From positions 281,849 to 345,848 of the forward strand of contig QNGE01000102.1 of NCBI GenBank assembly GCA_008508345.1: a stretch of DNA of 64,000 bases. The letters run 5' to 3'. A program made the translations under genes and the position numbers. The stretch comes from Paragonimus westermani (lineage: Eukaryota; Platyhelminthes; Trematoda; Plagiorchiida; Troglotrematidae). The notes below the pieces were generated by a model, which was given only the letters and a program-made list of their open reading frames with translations, had not been told where the DNA came from and searched no databases. This document shows, one piece after another, positions 1 through 13,035 of the stretch. Position 1 is the stretch's first letter. Each line of letters starts with the position of its first letter.

Positions 1-1212
1 GTATCCTGTTAGTTTTCTGATTGCCAGTAACCTGAGCGCAAGTCAACCAGTTTGACTGTTATAGCTTCTCAAAGACTGTCCGCTACCGACCGCACTGAGA
101 TGAATGTATTCCGTGTCAATTCTTTCAAACATCTAAAGACTAACGCAAAACTGCAAGTTTTCGTTGGACCTCTTCACCACCAAGATTGGCGATTCATAAG
201 ACCTCTTCGTTTCTTCAGTCTCCTCTTCATTCGCCAAATCCCCTAGTTGCCCCTTTCCAAAGAGAAACGGCGTCTTGCGCAATGCACGCGGGCCGAAAGT
301 TTTCCTTACGGGGCTTTCCTTTAAGGTTAGCTATGAAATCTGTGAGATTTTTCACTTACGATCGACTCCCCGAACTAACTGGTCATTATAGGTTTCATGT
401 AATTTACTTGCGTCTTAATACATTGCAACTCTGAACGTGATTCTTTTTACGACAGTCTAGGTAAAGAGATTCACAAGTGGTGTCCACCATCCCTTTTTGC
501 GTATCAATCACACTCTAAACTACTTTCAACATGTCAACGTTAATACTGGTCCGGTTAGTTTCCAAGACAACACGATCACCGGCAAATGTTGAGCCTTTGT
601 TTCGTGAAGTTTACTTTCCAACCGTCCTAACTACCATCTGTTATCCATCTCCATCTCCGGTCAGGAAACAGGAAAGACCCGTATAACGTACGTACTTTTT
701 CACGCCACTTTCAGCACAACTTTGTGTAGCAACCCGAAAATCGGTTCCTTCATTACTGACTTTACTAAAGTAAAATAACCACAGAAGAGTGTTTTGCTTA
801 CAGGGGCGTTGCTCTGTAAGGGACATTCATGCCTTCACTATCCAACCCCCACAGTTGTTTTGCTCCGTTTCCTTCAATGCCACGACGTCCACCGTAAAGT
901 ACCACATCGTACGAGTTCTTTCAGCTCCTGGCTGCCCGGTCGGGTTGTGGCAAGGGTCGGTAACCTTGGTTTCTGTATGATATGTGGTATAAAGTCGAGG
1001 AACTAGGCCGTCAACAGTTGTTCCATCAATTCTAAATCCAGTTGTTAAGATGCTCTGTTCAACATACTTTGAGGTCCCCTCATTTTCAAACTAGGTCGCA
1101 TTTAGCCGCTGCACCCACAGCTGGCTATCGGCTGTGCCCTCGGATTTAGCTACCGGGGCCTCGTTTGAAGCAGCTCACTCCGGCCTTACAAGGCTCTTTC
1201 ATTCCACATCTA
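1..1212. other. No gene seen
   Basis: I see no supported exon, RNA gene or repeat family here. Open frames in this stretch are short, use no convincing splice sites and have no recognisable domain. It is upstream of the hAT-derived gene and could be intergenic or part of a long 5' intron. Confidence 0.4.
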
Positions 1213-1494
1213 GGATTGCTTCCTTATCACCTTGTGCGGGGTAACCACCTCCTTGCAATAGTTCTTGACGGAAGTCACTTCAGTGATATCGTCCAAATCT
1301 TCTAGGTCTAGTTCTTCACTTTCATCCCTGAACGACTGGAGTCTGATCACCTTCATTATCGAATCGGTTAAAGTGATTGATGCACCCAACATTTTGGTTA
1401 AGTTAAAGGTAGTTCGATACAAGTGGTGCACACTGCGTTTAAGTTCATTACCATGACCAACAAACTCAGTTGTATTCAGTAGTTGCCTTAGTTC
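1213..1494 (-). CDS. Possible exon, unknown protein
   Basis: The - strand is open for 94 codons between a TAA at 1495-1497 and a TAG at 1210-1212. The translation reads like protein, not chance: an amphipathic, helix-prone first half (residues such as FVGHGNELKRSVHHLY) followed by an acidic cluster (EELDLEDLDD) and a basic end. Possible donors on this strand are AAG/GTGATC and AAG/GTGATA; the acceptor side is weak, with no clear pyrimidine tract. I do not recognise the family. It is opposite in strand to the hAT-derived gene, so it would belong to another gene. Chance remains a real alternative. Confidence 0.28.
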
Positions 1495-1497
1495 TTA

Positions 1498-4400
1498 CAT
1501 AGCTAATCAGCATTTGATTGGGTAATTGTTCAGGTTGCAAAACTGTCATTGGTTTTTCTCGATGGCCCTTTCCCTATTCATTACAAATTAGTGAAAATAA
1601 CTCAGTCCACGCATCCATAAAACATGACGTTCAGTGAGGCCTACCGTAGCGGTTTGAAAGGACTCCTAGAACAGGGAGCGAATAACGACCTTCTCAATCT
1701 CAGACACTACTGACGATCGTTTTTTCTAGAATACAGTAAAAACGGTAACAACCAGATGAAGTTTTGCAGTACTTTTAAGTTTGGAAGTTTCAACACTGGT
1801 TTACTTTGTTTGACCTTCAAACGCACGATACGATCACGCCTAATATGGAGCAGGACGAAGTCGTCTGAATCGAAGTGTGGTTACCTTACACAGTGGTGAG
1901 CAAGCCAGATCCTGAGGCATCGGTCAATCAGTGTCGTTTCACTGTATGGTCCAACAATACGATGTTGGTTTTGCACACTGCTATTAACCATGAATAGTGT
2001 TGCTTACGAACTCAAACTATAGTTGTACCAATTCCAGAAGCCGATGATTTGCATTTCCTCTACAACTTTGAGGATGGGCATAAACAAAAATTCTTCGTGA
2101 CGAAAGTCCTGATAAATTAATTAAAAAATCCCGTATCAAGCCGGCGTACACTCGTCCTAAACAGTGTCCCTCAGTATTCACTCAATCACCCTCCATAACC
2201 GTTGCCAATTCAGCTGACCTCAGAATGGACTAGTGACTGCTAATAACATGTGCACAATAAAGGTGTGTTTACAGTTAAGACCACATCGTTCACTAAGGCA
2301 AACCAGCACGAGGTCAACAAACTACCGCGTGAGTTTACCTAACTCACCTGAAACGGTTTCGTCTGTCATGACCATCAGTACGAATAGTCATTTCTCTCCT
2401 GTGGTGACTGGAGCCCCAATTCGTTTCGACTTACACGAGAGCCACAAGGGTGGGGCTGTGATTACTGTGCTAGCAACGTGGTGGGGGTTGGGCGATTAGC
2501 CTTTGCCACCTGCCTAACCAACCTATCCACTTATGGCATTCAGCCCGAGTTGAGTTCACCAATAGTTCATCACTTCAACATAAATAGGGTCACGCGTCGG
2601 CAGCACGAGCTAACGAGCCTAAGGTGAGCAAGAATGAGTGCTGTTGTCGTGAGAAGTATTATTTTCCTCTTCTGCCTTTGTATGGCTTTTGTTTATTTAA
2701 CCGAATGCGTAGTCTGGATGACCTGAGCAGAGTTAATGAACCTAATCACCCGCTCATACCGTTCCCCCCTTAGTAATGAATTGATCGAATTTGATGGTTG
2801 CTAATGTGCACCAGGTCAGTGAGACCAAACGTGGAATTATTTTGTCCACAACAACGCTCTTAGGTATTGGGGAAGTTTTGTGGGAGGACGGTTCTTCAGT
2901 TCGCAAAAGGGTGCTGGTCTGTTTGGTTCACCAACAAAGTCAGGTTAACTGAACGATCGTGATCTTATACGTAACCGTAAACGTCATATTGATTTTCCGA
3001 AAAGTGGGTCATTCTGTTTGGCATTTACTTACTAACCTACACAGTAAACGTACGTGTTGTCTTGAGTCCTTTGTTGGAAGCGTGTGGTAGCTTCAATCTT
3101 GCTGAAGGGTACGTGCATCAGTAAAAACAATCCTACACAATTAATGTTAATAGGGCTGGCGGCCAGATAAATATGAACATCTAACTAGTGCTAGAAGATT
3201 GCAATTTAATACTACAATCTTGAATAGCCTCGACACAGGTGAAACCGTTGAGGAGTATACGACTGCAAATAAGAGTGTATAAAGACTAAACAAACACATT
3301 CCCAACCTATTTCATTCTTTATTAGTTTCAATGAAAATAGACAGCGCGCACCATATTTTAGGTATGGTATTTGCGAATACAATCGGTAGCAGTCGTCTGA
3401 TTTTAGTGAGCCTGTGCTGGACGACCTACTGACCAGACTGTGTTTCATGGTGTGAATGTCGCACCGTCAGTCTGAAATGGAAACTCGGAATAAAAGGAAA
3501 ACAGATGACCAGCCATAGTGACGACACTTACATGGTTCTCTTGTTGTTGATAATGCATACCAGTTAGGTTGTTGGCCGCCATTACATCTCATGCTGGAGT
3601 AAGTGTAGTTCTTAACATAACGGCAGTAGCCACACTGGTAGATTAGAAACCTGAAAGCAGTAAGCTATACTAGAACAGCCTCCAGACGTCGAATCCTGTT
3701 CAGTGTGTCTGCTTACGTACGTACGCACTACAGTGATAAGGTTGTAGTGGACACCTCTTAATCGGATTAGTCCGCTCTCCTTAAGCCACCACTTGATCCG
3801 CAAGATAGGCCGGTTGGATATGAGTGTGCACCACCTGCCCGACCGAATGAACGACGCCAAATTTCACTTATGCAGCAGGTTTCATTTGTCCTCACAACGT
3901 TGCGACAGTGTGAACCATTGCTATGTTGCTGCTACCTGTGATGACAATAGTAGATTCTTACGCCACCCGCATGTGAATCAGTTATGCTGGAAAAATGGGG
4001 TTTAGTCGGAAACTGTTCACTATTCACCCAAGGCTGTCAGCTCGTATTTACGAACCGCTTCATACCGACAGTCATATGTATGTGAATTTTCAAGCATCCT
4101 CTGTTTATGCCAACTTTTTTGTGTCCGAATTAATCTATCGGGATAAATTGCTCTGTGTAACGATTCGGGTACATATGTATACTTGTATATCCACGCACAC
4201 GATGCACGTGTGTGCGTTTACTCCTAGCATTCATAGGGTAGCACGAGTGATCATTAATGGACTAACAACCAATCAGCCCGTGAACTCACTTACCGCTCGT
4301 TCGATCGAGCCTGAATGTAATCGGACTGCACACCGAGTTCACTTTGGTCGTCCGAAAGTATCCATTACCGCTCACTCTTTAAAGTGTATCTATATGTCCT

Positions 4401-5246
4401 CCGCATGTGTTGTCCTGGTTGATGCTTCTGTTCAGCGAGGCGGAGAAACACCGATTCATCATCCATCCCCATGCCACTGTCAGTTCCACTAATGTCACTA
4501 ACCGGCTGGCAGTGGTTTCATGTGCCATCATCGGCTTCAGCAACAAAACCTTAAAACCAAAATAGCGGACCATATTTTCAGAATACTTCAGTCCGTTAGT
4601 TGACTAATGATAGCAAGGGCCGAATGAACATGACGAAACAGTTGGTGGCTTTTCGTTTTCGTTCGTAATTATACCGTTTTATTGTGAAACTAGAACGGCC
4701 AGTAAAACAGAATGTATTTGGAAGCTAATTTATATTAACAACTTCTGTCACTTGTATATTGATTCGAGGCTAGAAAAGGCTTACATGTTTCGTTCGTAAC
4801 TGATGGGCTGCCTTACAAAAGTTCACGTTGTCTAAGGTATCCATTCATACTAGCATTGCCTGTTATATATAAGGCTATGGATCCAAACCAAGTCGATGTC
4901 TTAAATTAAATAGTTGGCGTAACATCTTGTCCAAGCATAGATCTGAGTCTGTCAACAGTCCAAAACTGCGAGCATAAGATTTAAAGAAGGTAAATAATTC
5001 TACTAGTTCATTAGTTGAAACCGGTATTTAACCAAATATAATCGCAAATGAAATCGTAACCGTAGGAAAGCTGTTATTCAACCTAACAAGATGTATAAGA
5101 CCTTCTTAGTAGTGCTCCACTTGAAATGCGTGATCAGTCCTTTTCTCGCTTCGTTTTGTTACCATCCTGACGTCATTAGAGTTACTGTGTAATATCTGGA
5201 CAAAAGAGTCACGTTGAGGTTCGATAATTGTTTTTCTGCCCATCAG
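1498..5246. other. No supported gene; expected 5' part of hAT gene not found
   Basis: The exon that starts at 5247 needs upstream coding sequence, normally carrying a BED zinc finger. I looked for a C-x2-C...H-x3-5-H pattern on the + strand in this stretch and saw none. A 165-codon open frame at 3995-4492 has no domain or splice support. A short hairpin (ACGCACAC with its complement, near 4194-4219) is present. Confidence 0.4.
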
Positions 5247-5636
5247 ACCTTGATACTGACTCTGTTGACGGACAAACAAGGTCCAACAGCAAAAGTCAGT
5301 GACTTCTGGATTCCATCTGCTTGGAATATGCGGCACCAAATACTTCGTAGATTATGTGATACAGCCTCGAGGCGCCTGGAAATGCTAATCAGACAACAGT
5401 TACACAGAACGTGTTCACCCATACCAGACTGTCGAAGTGTGACAGACACTGACTCCACCCATTCGATCACTCTCTGCCAAACACTTGCCTTCACAGTCGA
5501 ACTTTGGAACCAAAACACATCGTCCCCTTTTGTGCATTCCGCATATGTGAACCAAGATGAACTGTATGCGGATATCAGTGTTCACTTGCCACTACACGGA
5601 ACGGAAGAACATCGACTTTTCTACTGTACGCGAAAG
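5247..5636 (+). CDS. hAT transposase-derived protein, exon with first catalytic strand
   Basis: This exon encodes 130 residues of a protein related to hAT transposases (the family behind ZBED genes). The acceptor is TTTTTCTGCCCATCAG ending at 5246, and the donor is AAG/GTATGT at 5637; both ends are phase 0. Residues 23-50 (IPSAWNMRHQILRRL) fit the conserved 'Psr' segment before the catalytic fold. Residues 80-90 (LAFTVELWNQ) fit the 'lTtDlWts' strand, in which the first catalytic Asp sits; here it is Glu (about residue 86). The following SAYVNQDELY fits the 'taHyid' strand. The translation runs in frame into the exon at 9314. Upstream exons with the usual BED finger were not found. I am fairly sure of the family and less sure of the exact start. 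Confidence 0.72.
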
Positions 5637-8600
5637 GTATGTTAGTGAACTGTGTTAAATTGTCACCTATCACAACAGTGGTTACAACCCACTTAAATGT
5701 TGCAATGGTAAAATGTGTCCGTTTTTTGATCACCGACTTTGTTGACAGAACAACATCTAGAGACAAACACACGAATGTCAACGGTTCAGCCAGGACAGGG
5801 AAATAAAAATTGGGTTAAGCTTATCCGAAAGATAGTTTTTGACCTCAAAGGATAATGGAAATTTTACCAGGTTCTCTCAGGTCGCAAGAGAACATCATTC
5901 CCTCCGACGGTCGGTAGACTCGTCGCATGTGATAGTCATGCTGAGAGCTGAAGATGGTTCCACGATTGTAGTTGTATTTTTGTGACAACTGTATCTTCAG
6001 TTGCACAGCGAAAAACCGTCTTTTGTGTTCTTCAATCTACCTTGCATACTACCTCTGTGTACTGGTTTCTGTTATCCTAAACGAATTACCACCAGAACAG
6101 AATCGGTGATGGTGAAGAGACTGTAAAATAACCCGGACGTTTCCCTAGTTTTCAGCCCGAGCTTAGGCAACATATGCGGATCAGATGGTGGCGAGTTACC
6201 AGATTTGTCTCACACCATGACAGCCAACACCGATAGCTTGATGATAGAGAGAATGTGATGATTAACGATGTTCTCTAGAGGATGATTAAATTGTATCATG
6301 AAAATTGCAACAATTATGCATTCCGGTGTAACGTTGGTCAAATAAGAATGGAACATTTCAGAATGAAATACAGTCCTTACAGTATTTTAATATTATATTT
6401 ATGAGATGAGACAGTAGGCTACATTCCCACTCATGTCATATCCCAACAACGAGGTGTGCCACTGTCTTAAGTGAGAGGTGAAGTTGGGTCACATTACGCA
6501 TATCCGAATTTTCTTACTCACATGTTCAACAGCTATTGTTCGTTAACTGTATCTTCTTAATCTGATTGTGTTTAACACCTGTTGAGTGTAACTTCCAACT
6601 TGAACAGTTTTACACAATCCGTGATCTCTAACAGCAGCAAACTCCATTTCAGCACTTCTGCTTTAGCCGGACTAATCAGAACGTTTATATGAGATCAGTG
6701 GTCTTAAGATTATGAAATCAAAACACATATGAGGTTCGTGTAACATTGAGGTCTGGCTGATTTTTGTATTTCTTAAAGACCAATAAAGTTGCAAGAAGAC
6801 AAGGTTCAGCTGTACGTATAATGCCGTTTAGAACTTACGACTGAAGTAAATGGACAGCACTAACTTACTGACTTGAGAGATGAGCTGCGAGTGATGTTCG
6901 GTTTATTAAAGAATCCCCTAATGTTCACTGGTAATCAAAATGTGTGTTCTCTGATTTCAATCTGAAGAGAAGTACCAGTCGTGAGGTCATTGGTTAGATT
7001 TACCAGGACAGTTACTATGCCTCCTCCCGAGACGATCGGGTAACCTGATGGTTACTCACAATCGAAAGTAATCGAGCGCTCACATATGATAATTCGGTCG
7101 TGCCTGCTGTGAGGTCAGTGGTGTAGTGGTGAACGTGGCTGCCTCATGAAAGCGTGGCTAGAGTTTTATTCCCGGCGATGGTAAGGATATGCACTACTGA
7201 CTAACTCCAACTAGAACGAAATTCGAGTATAGTATTTCGTTACGAAAGGGATTGAATATAATGTTTGTGGGAGTGTGACAGCTGCAACTAGTTGCAAGTG
7301 GTATTCAATTGTTATAAAATCATACCAAAATCTCCTACTAACCACTGGTAATTTCAGTAATGGTTCGCGTCGAACACAGGTTTCCGCATGTTAGTATCTG
7401 GGTCGATTTTTGGTTGGCATGCACTCCATCTTCAAACTTCAGCCAGATCTTTTACCTCTCCATTTCCGATCAGGTTAACTATGATCTGCTCAAGTTTTCA
7501 TAAGCTACCAAAATGATGGTATACATACACATGTGATATCTAATAGAATTCGGAACACTTTCTAGCTCTGGACGTAATAAGCTATTAGTTGTTTGCTCGG
7601 ATTGATGAGACATGTAGTGACTCCATCACCAGGTTGTTGTACACATGGTACATAAGTTAATACATAGTACAGTCGTTTTGAACGTGGTCTTCGTTTGCAT
7701 TGTACGGTTTTTTGTTTGCCTTACGTCATACGTATTTGGTGTCCCTACTGTGTCTGCACTTTAAGCCACCGTGTGTGCACTTTACCACGTTGTTACAATA
7801 TCTACGTGGGGGTGAATTTAACCCAGGTAGCTTGAGGTTCGAATTCAATGTAGCCCCCTTTAACGATAGTTACAAGACCACAAAACTGATCTTTGTGACC
7901 ATTATTTTGTTATAATTAATAATCCATCAAATTCCTTAACGTTTATACGCTTTTTTCGTATGGTGCTCTTTCGGTTTGATCTACGCTATTTCCTTTGTAC
8001 TATGATTCTTAGAAGAATATTTCTGAATTATACAAGTAAGCATCTATTGAAAACATCAACGATATCTGTCTGACATAATGTGTATCCTTAACTTGTTTCC
8101 TTTCAATCCGTTGACGTTTAAAGAGAGATGGATGCCACCTATCAAACACAAATGGTACATGATGGTTAAACTGTGAAGTTTGATAAGTACAACCAAAAGA
8201 AGACAAATACTCTCCTCCTCCTCCTCTGCCATTAGAGGAGTTTGGTTTGGATGTGTTGATATCAAAAGTAACCGGTCTAAAAATCACCACTTCCGTACGA
8301 TTTTACCACTGACGAGATTTGTGTCGATACTGAAGCGCCCGTCCATGATAAACCCATTCATACCGGTAACCTACTCAGTGTGTGGAGGGAGTTGAAAGAA
8401 TATGTTTCTAGCCCCTTTGATTAGATGCACATCAAACTGGTAACCACTTCTGTGCACCAATCAGATTAATTGACCAAACGATTCACATTCGGTTTGTTGT
8501 CTTGCCACAGTAGTGTCTATTCAAATGGCAGTCTACTGTCACTGAGCCTTGCTTAATCCGTCGTGAACACTATCCTCTTCGTCGGGATCGTTCACGCTAA

Positions 8601-9313
8601 AAGTGAGCTAGATGTGTGAGTTTATATTGTTGCTCAGTTTACTGTTTGCTGTAATCTGGAAACCACATATTGAGATGTCAGCAGACCCCTGCTTCTTCGA
8701 GAGCCTTTTTTCAGTAAAATCGAAGCCAGTAGCACAGGCTTGACTGAGGTGAGATTTGCCCTGTGTACTGCGTTGTAGCTAATGCAACCCAACCTGGACA
8801 CTCGTTATAGTGAACACAACAGGTCATTTTCTAATAGGGGTCATATATTTCCTTTATTGTAATTGCACTCTTTATGTTGCCGTATTGCTATATTCCTGTT
8901 ACCCATCTTGCCTGACCTGTAATGTAACAACTCATGATGTAGAACAACGCTTAACCATTAGGACGTCAACGAAAACCATTTAGTAATTGCGAAATAAGCC
9001 TCAACCAACCGACAAATGCAAAACAGCAAACGACGAAATGTTCTTAACTCCAGTTGTGAACTGGATACACAAAATTAGTGTTATTAAAATATTGTTAGGA
9101 GTAACAACAATGTGCTTCGATTAATGTCAGGTAATTGTTCCCGTCACAGTGGCACCGGACGTCATCAGGTGTAGCCAAATATACCAAAATTTTACTGTTT
9201 TTTCAGGAGTGAGAAACCAAGATAATCATTTAAAAAATCTCGGTTCCTTGTTGCCTGTCTTGCTGCTGTACATGTTATTCTTGTGCATAATGTTATCCTT
9301 AAACACATTCCAG
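5637..9313 (+). other. Intron 1 of the hAT-derived gene
   Basis: About 3.7 kb between a GTATGT donor and an ATTCCAG acceptor, phase 0. It contains a full-length copy of the tRNA-like short repeat at about 6995-7256 on the same strand as the gene. I saw no further exon that would be phase 0 at both ends. An earlier acceptor (TTTTTTCAG at 9206) exists, but starting there would break phase. Confidence 0.6.
6995..7256 (+). mobile_element. tRNA-like short interspersed element, + copy
   Basis: This copy runs head to tail on the + strand. The head (CAGGACAGTTACTATGCCTC, then GAGACGATCGGG), the middle with a degenerate tRNA-like promoter (TGAGGTCAGTGGTGTAGTGG) and the tail (GATATGCACTACTGAC ... CGAAAGGG) can all be matched to copies at 16.4, 28.8 and 42.5 kb. 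It lies in intron 1 of the hAT-derived gene. It has clearly drifted: the box B region is changed (AGAGTTTTATTCCC). Confidence 0.65.
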
Positions 9314-9610
9314 GTGAGCTCAGCATACGATCTACGCTCCGCACTTCGGGTTTGTAGTGAACAGTTTGGTGCGGCCCCATCAAACACACAAATCAGTAAC
9401 ATCATACTGCCGATTGGCCGTCTATTTGTCACGACAAATAATTCGAAGATGTTAACCGAAGTAGACAAATGTACGCCGAATAAAGTGGGGGTGGACCAAA
9501 CCAATGTGACAATCGTTCCGATCCCTTGCTTGGTCACAGTACTGCTGAATGCGACTGAGGTTAGTTTCCAACCCTATAACTACTTCGATGTTGCAGACTT
9601 AGCCACTACC
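9314..9610 (+). CDS. hAT transposase-derived protein, exon with second catalytic strand
   Basis: This exon encodes 99 residues, with phase 0 at both ends. The acceptor is CACATTCCAG (9304-9313) and the donor ACC/GTAAGTAATC is near consensus. Residues 2-18 (SSAYDLRSALRVCSEQFG) fit the 'HTaenI...L..v.e.w' helix. Residues 39-46 (VTTNNSKM) fit 'vtDNaaNm', where the second catalytic Asp is replaced by Thr41. Residues 70-80 (IPCLVTVLLNA) fit 'ipCfaHtLNL', with the His replaced by Thr75. The previous exon ends exactly where this segment should begin. The order and spacing of these motifs make the family call good; enzymatic activity is unlikely. Confidence 0.75.
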
Positions 9611-12353
9611 GTAAGTAATCTTTCATTCATGCACTGAACCTTAGGCATAATCTGTTGACTGTGTTACCCGAACCGATACGGATTAATTTCATTCTCTAGA
9701 AAGATTTAAGAAAATTCGTTCACCAAACCGAGCAACGAAACTATCGGGAGCCAGCTGAACATGTTTATTAGAAATTCCCACTGTGACCAAAAATCCACAT
9801 CCTCCTTCTTGTTTCCGGTACCCACTGAAGTGAATGAACATCCAATTACGACGAAAATTCCAGCAGTGCGTGCACACATGATGGGGGCAATTAAATTAAC
9901 GAGCTTAGTTTTGGTCCACTTCCTTAGGGTGACTACGGCCTCAATACGGCAGTTTGCTGCAGTGGATGGGATCATTTATTGACCACCGAACTGCTGCGTT
10001 CATCAGGTATGCTGTTCGTCGATGCGGTCTATCGTTCTCAGTTTGGTGACATAACCGGAATTTCTACTGCTTAACCTCGTTTCACTGTCGAATCACAGAG
10101 ATCTGAACCGTAACCTAACTACACCCATCCAAGTTTGTTATACTGTAGCCAAAAATCGTTCAACGAAGTAAGATCGTAATTGTCCAGTTCATACCTACAT
10201 GTCCCCCATCGTGAGCTCGCAGTTACGGATCGGGATTTCGGCCCACAACACAATCTTTTTCATGTACAATTTCTATGCACTTCTACCCGCTTCTGGGCGT
10301 TTGGTTGGTGTTGTTTGCCACCGCTTTTTCTTGTTACTGCTTGGCCTCTAAGCCGACGTTCCTTAGCTTTGGCTCGGTTTGGTTGCTCGTGATCCACCGA
10401 TTGACGGTTGTGGTGAGACAGCACACCGAATGTACGAGTGATTGGGCGCTACACTTGTTCTTCTAACACAATATGCCTTAGTCTTCCGGTCAGAAAACAT
10501 GTACTGCGAACCAGAAATCAGGATAAATGATGGTGTTCATCAGGTTATACTAGAAATATAAGTTTCTTAGACAATATAATGGTTTTCAATAATTGTGTGA
10601 CGTATAGAGTACAGTAACAGGATATGTGGCATAACCTGAAAGGTCGAACAGGCTACTAACCGCATAGATGCACAGCATCTATGAGTCTGGCATTACTTTG
10701 AACTCCGAATGGTATCGTGGATTTGATAATCGCTTACAGTTGATCACATCCTCTTCTCGGGTCACTTACACCTCATTGTGCTTTTTCAACTGTAGGTTTA
10801 CATAAAATTGGGTGTTTCAACATAGAGGTTGAATAACAAATCCTCGACAAAAGTACAATGTGGGATATAAGAGGGGTGTGGGGGATGCCTTCTGTAATAT
10901 TTTTAATGCTAGGTTATCCACTGAACATAGGTGTATCCAGGTGTTCACATATGTATAGGCGAGGCTGTTAATAACGTTTTTGTTTAATAAAGATGGGTGA
11001 GAGAAGTCGAGAATGCTCAAATACTTGAGGGGTAGGAGATCCTACGGAAATTAGTTCGTATAACTTTTATGCATAACTAAAAACGTTAAATACACTCCGG
11101 GATTCTAACCAACCTTCTCAGTTGTCCATATCCTTTTATGTTCGTGCAAGAAAAGACCGGTTTTAAGTCGTGGCGTGTTATTAGAAGTTAATTACTGGCC
11201 ACATGCTGAGCGAATCGCCTAATGACTCAGATGATTCAAATCTATCACAACCAAATCCAATCTGCATAAAACACTTCTCTAAAAGGTGGTGTGTCCTCAA
11301 GAATAGCGCCCATAATTTAGTTTATATTGATTCCGGATTATTCACAAGAAAGTTATGATCTGCGGTCATACACACTTTATTAGGACAGTAGTTAACCTAT
11401 CGAGTCCGGTTTATTCTGATCGATCTTGTTCTTTTTGTAATAGATTAACAATCAACAAAAGTTTACAACTTAAAACAAATTGGAATCTGTTTGCAGGAGT
11501 CAACCGTTAGCAACTGGTAACTCACAAACCGGCAACATGCGTGATGTTAAAACAAATAAATCCGAGTCCTTTATATCAATATTAAAGTTGTCGCGGGAGT
11601 GAGGTTAACGCTGGACGCGTTCACTCGGGCGGCTTGGTGGATAGTACGTTGACTCTGTGTCTAGCGATCGGAGGTTTGGGTCTCTGAGTTGGATAGTTTG
11701 TCATCACATTACAGTTGCACTAGTCAACAATTCCTCCTCACTGATTCTGCACAGAATCAACATACTTTCTTGTACTCAAAAAAATACGAAACATATTTGA
11801 ATTTGTACACTACGATGCGTCAAGTCATATTTGAACCGGCGGGGGATTAGAAGAGCCATGAAACGCAAAATAAACTGTCATAGACGGCAATCCTGTGAAC
11901 TCGATCACGTGGAACCTTAATGTGCTGTTAGCTCCTCCAATGCGTAATTCACTATCGTTGACTTCGCATTAAGTAGTCTGGCAAAAACCAATACACTGAA
12001 GAGTTGAACTAACTGAAATCTTGTCATTCGTCGCGCTCGAGATTAGCAAGTAAATGAGATAAAATACCTATTGGAATATGCAGTAACACCTAATATATTG
12101 TGTGTGCTATTCCCCACGGAGATGTTATACTTTAGTCAGACACCGGAGCTTAATATAAGTATTCATCGTTCATGTAAGTGCTGCTTATCCAGTAACATGC
12201 TGTTGTAAGCCAGGCCTAATGTCCAGTCGAAGTTAAGAAAGTAACGATGGTGTTAGTAGATTTTGTGCGCTCTGTGTTGTATAATTTCACCTTTTACTAA
12301 ATAACCTGCTGTCATTCTAATACCTCTACTTTTCATACCATTAATCCATACAG
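9611..12353 (+). other. Intron 2 of the hAT-derived gene
   Basis: About 2.7 kb, GTAAGT donor and CATACAG acceptor, phase 0. It holds a 9-bp hairpin (10663-10671 with 10675-10683) and no repeat copy that I could recognise. Open frames near 9761-9982 and 10180-10466 lack usable phase-0 splice sites. Confidence 0.55.
10663..10683. repeat. Short perfect hairpin
   Basis: CATAGATGC and its exact complement are separated by 3 nt (ACA). It is in intron 2 of the hAT-derived gene. No function is implied. Confidence 0.5.
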
Positions 12354-12710
12354 GAGGCATTTAATTTACCACAATTTGAACACCTTATGCGGTTTTGCCA
12401 ATTGTTCATACGAGAAACCCAGTATGATCATGAAGAGCAGAAAATATACAAACGGAACACCGCAAACACGTTTTCATCATCAGCTTCAATAAATGAGCAG
12501 ACGGCTCACAACAGCCCAGAGTTGGTTCGGTCGGAATCGACTGGTAAAAATGAACGCGATGACATTAGAGTAAATAGAGAAGCCCCGTTTCCTAGCCCAG
12601 TCTATTCAAAAGTATTCCGACTGCTCCAAGCAGTTGATCGAAAAGCATCGTCTGCTCCAGTGTACTTCAACAACGTGGAATGCGCGCAAACAATATTACA
12701 CACTCTCAAA
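12354..12710 (+). CDS. hAT transposase-derived protein, helical insertion exon
   Basis: This exon encodes 119 residues. The acceptor is TTAATCCATACAG (to 12353), and the donor AAA/GTAAGTATCT at 12711 is strong; both ends are phase 0. The first 30 residues (EAFNLPQFEHLMRFCQLF onward) fit the helix after the CxxH region of hAT proteins. Residues 30-75 are Ser/Asn/Glu-rich and look disordered. Residues from about 82 (SPVYSKVFRLLQAV) fit the 'tRWNSty.Ml.Rll' segment with the RWNS core eroded, and the end (NVECAQTILHTLK) fits the helix before 'LkPf...T'. The match is weaker than in neighbouring exons and depends on position and phase. Confidence 0.62.
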
Positions 12711-13035
12711 GTAAGTATCTTACAGTATGTAAGACTGAGCTAGATAATCTACTTTATGACAGGTATGTAGATGACAGGTATATAGACAAACAGTTGGACT
12801 TTATGGTAGTTAAATTAATCACTCGGAACTCCTTACGATAAATACAAGGATTTAATCGTAGTCACTCAGTTCATTTGAACGGACCCACAGAAATCTGCCA
12901 CATGGCATTTAGCCGTACTCGCGTTCTCACTTATTCACACAAAATGTACGAAAATTATAGGAACTAAACCAGTATTCTCAACACTTTAATTTCATACACT
13001 TACACATTAAATAAGTTTCCTTTCATCTTTTGCAG
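12711..13035 (+). other. Intron 3 of the hAT-derived gene
   Basis: The shortest intron of the gene, 325 bp, with a GTAAGT donor and a TTTCATCTTTTGCAG acceptor, phase 0. Nothing else was seen in it. Confidence 0.7.

Noticed and set aside
3995..4492. 165-codon + frame upstream of the hAT-derived gene
   Set aside because: Composition looks random, no domain, no splice pair in phase with the exon at 5247, and no zinc-finger spacing despite several Cys and His.
9207..9313. Alternative earlier start of the second hAT exon at the TTTTTTCAG acceptor (9206)
   Set aside because: It would add a hydrophobic stretch not expected in the family and would start out of phase with the exon ending at 5636, while 9314 joins in phase and at the right point of the fold.
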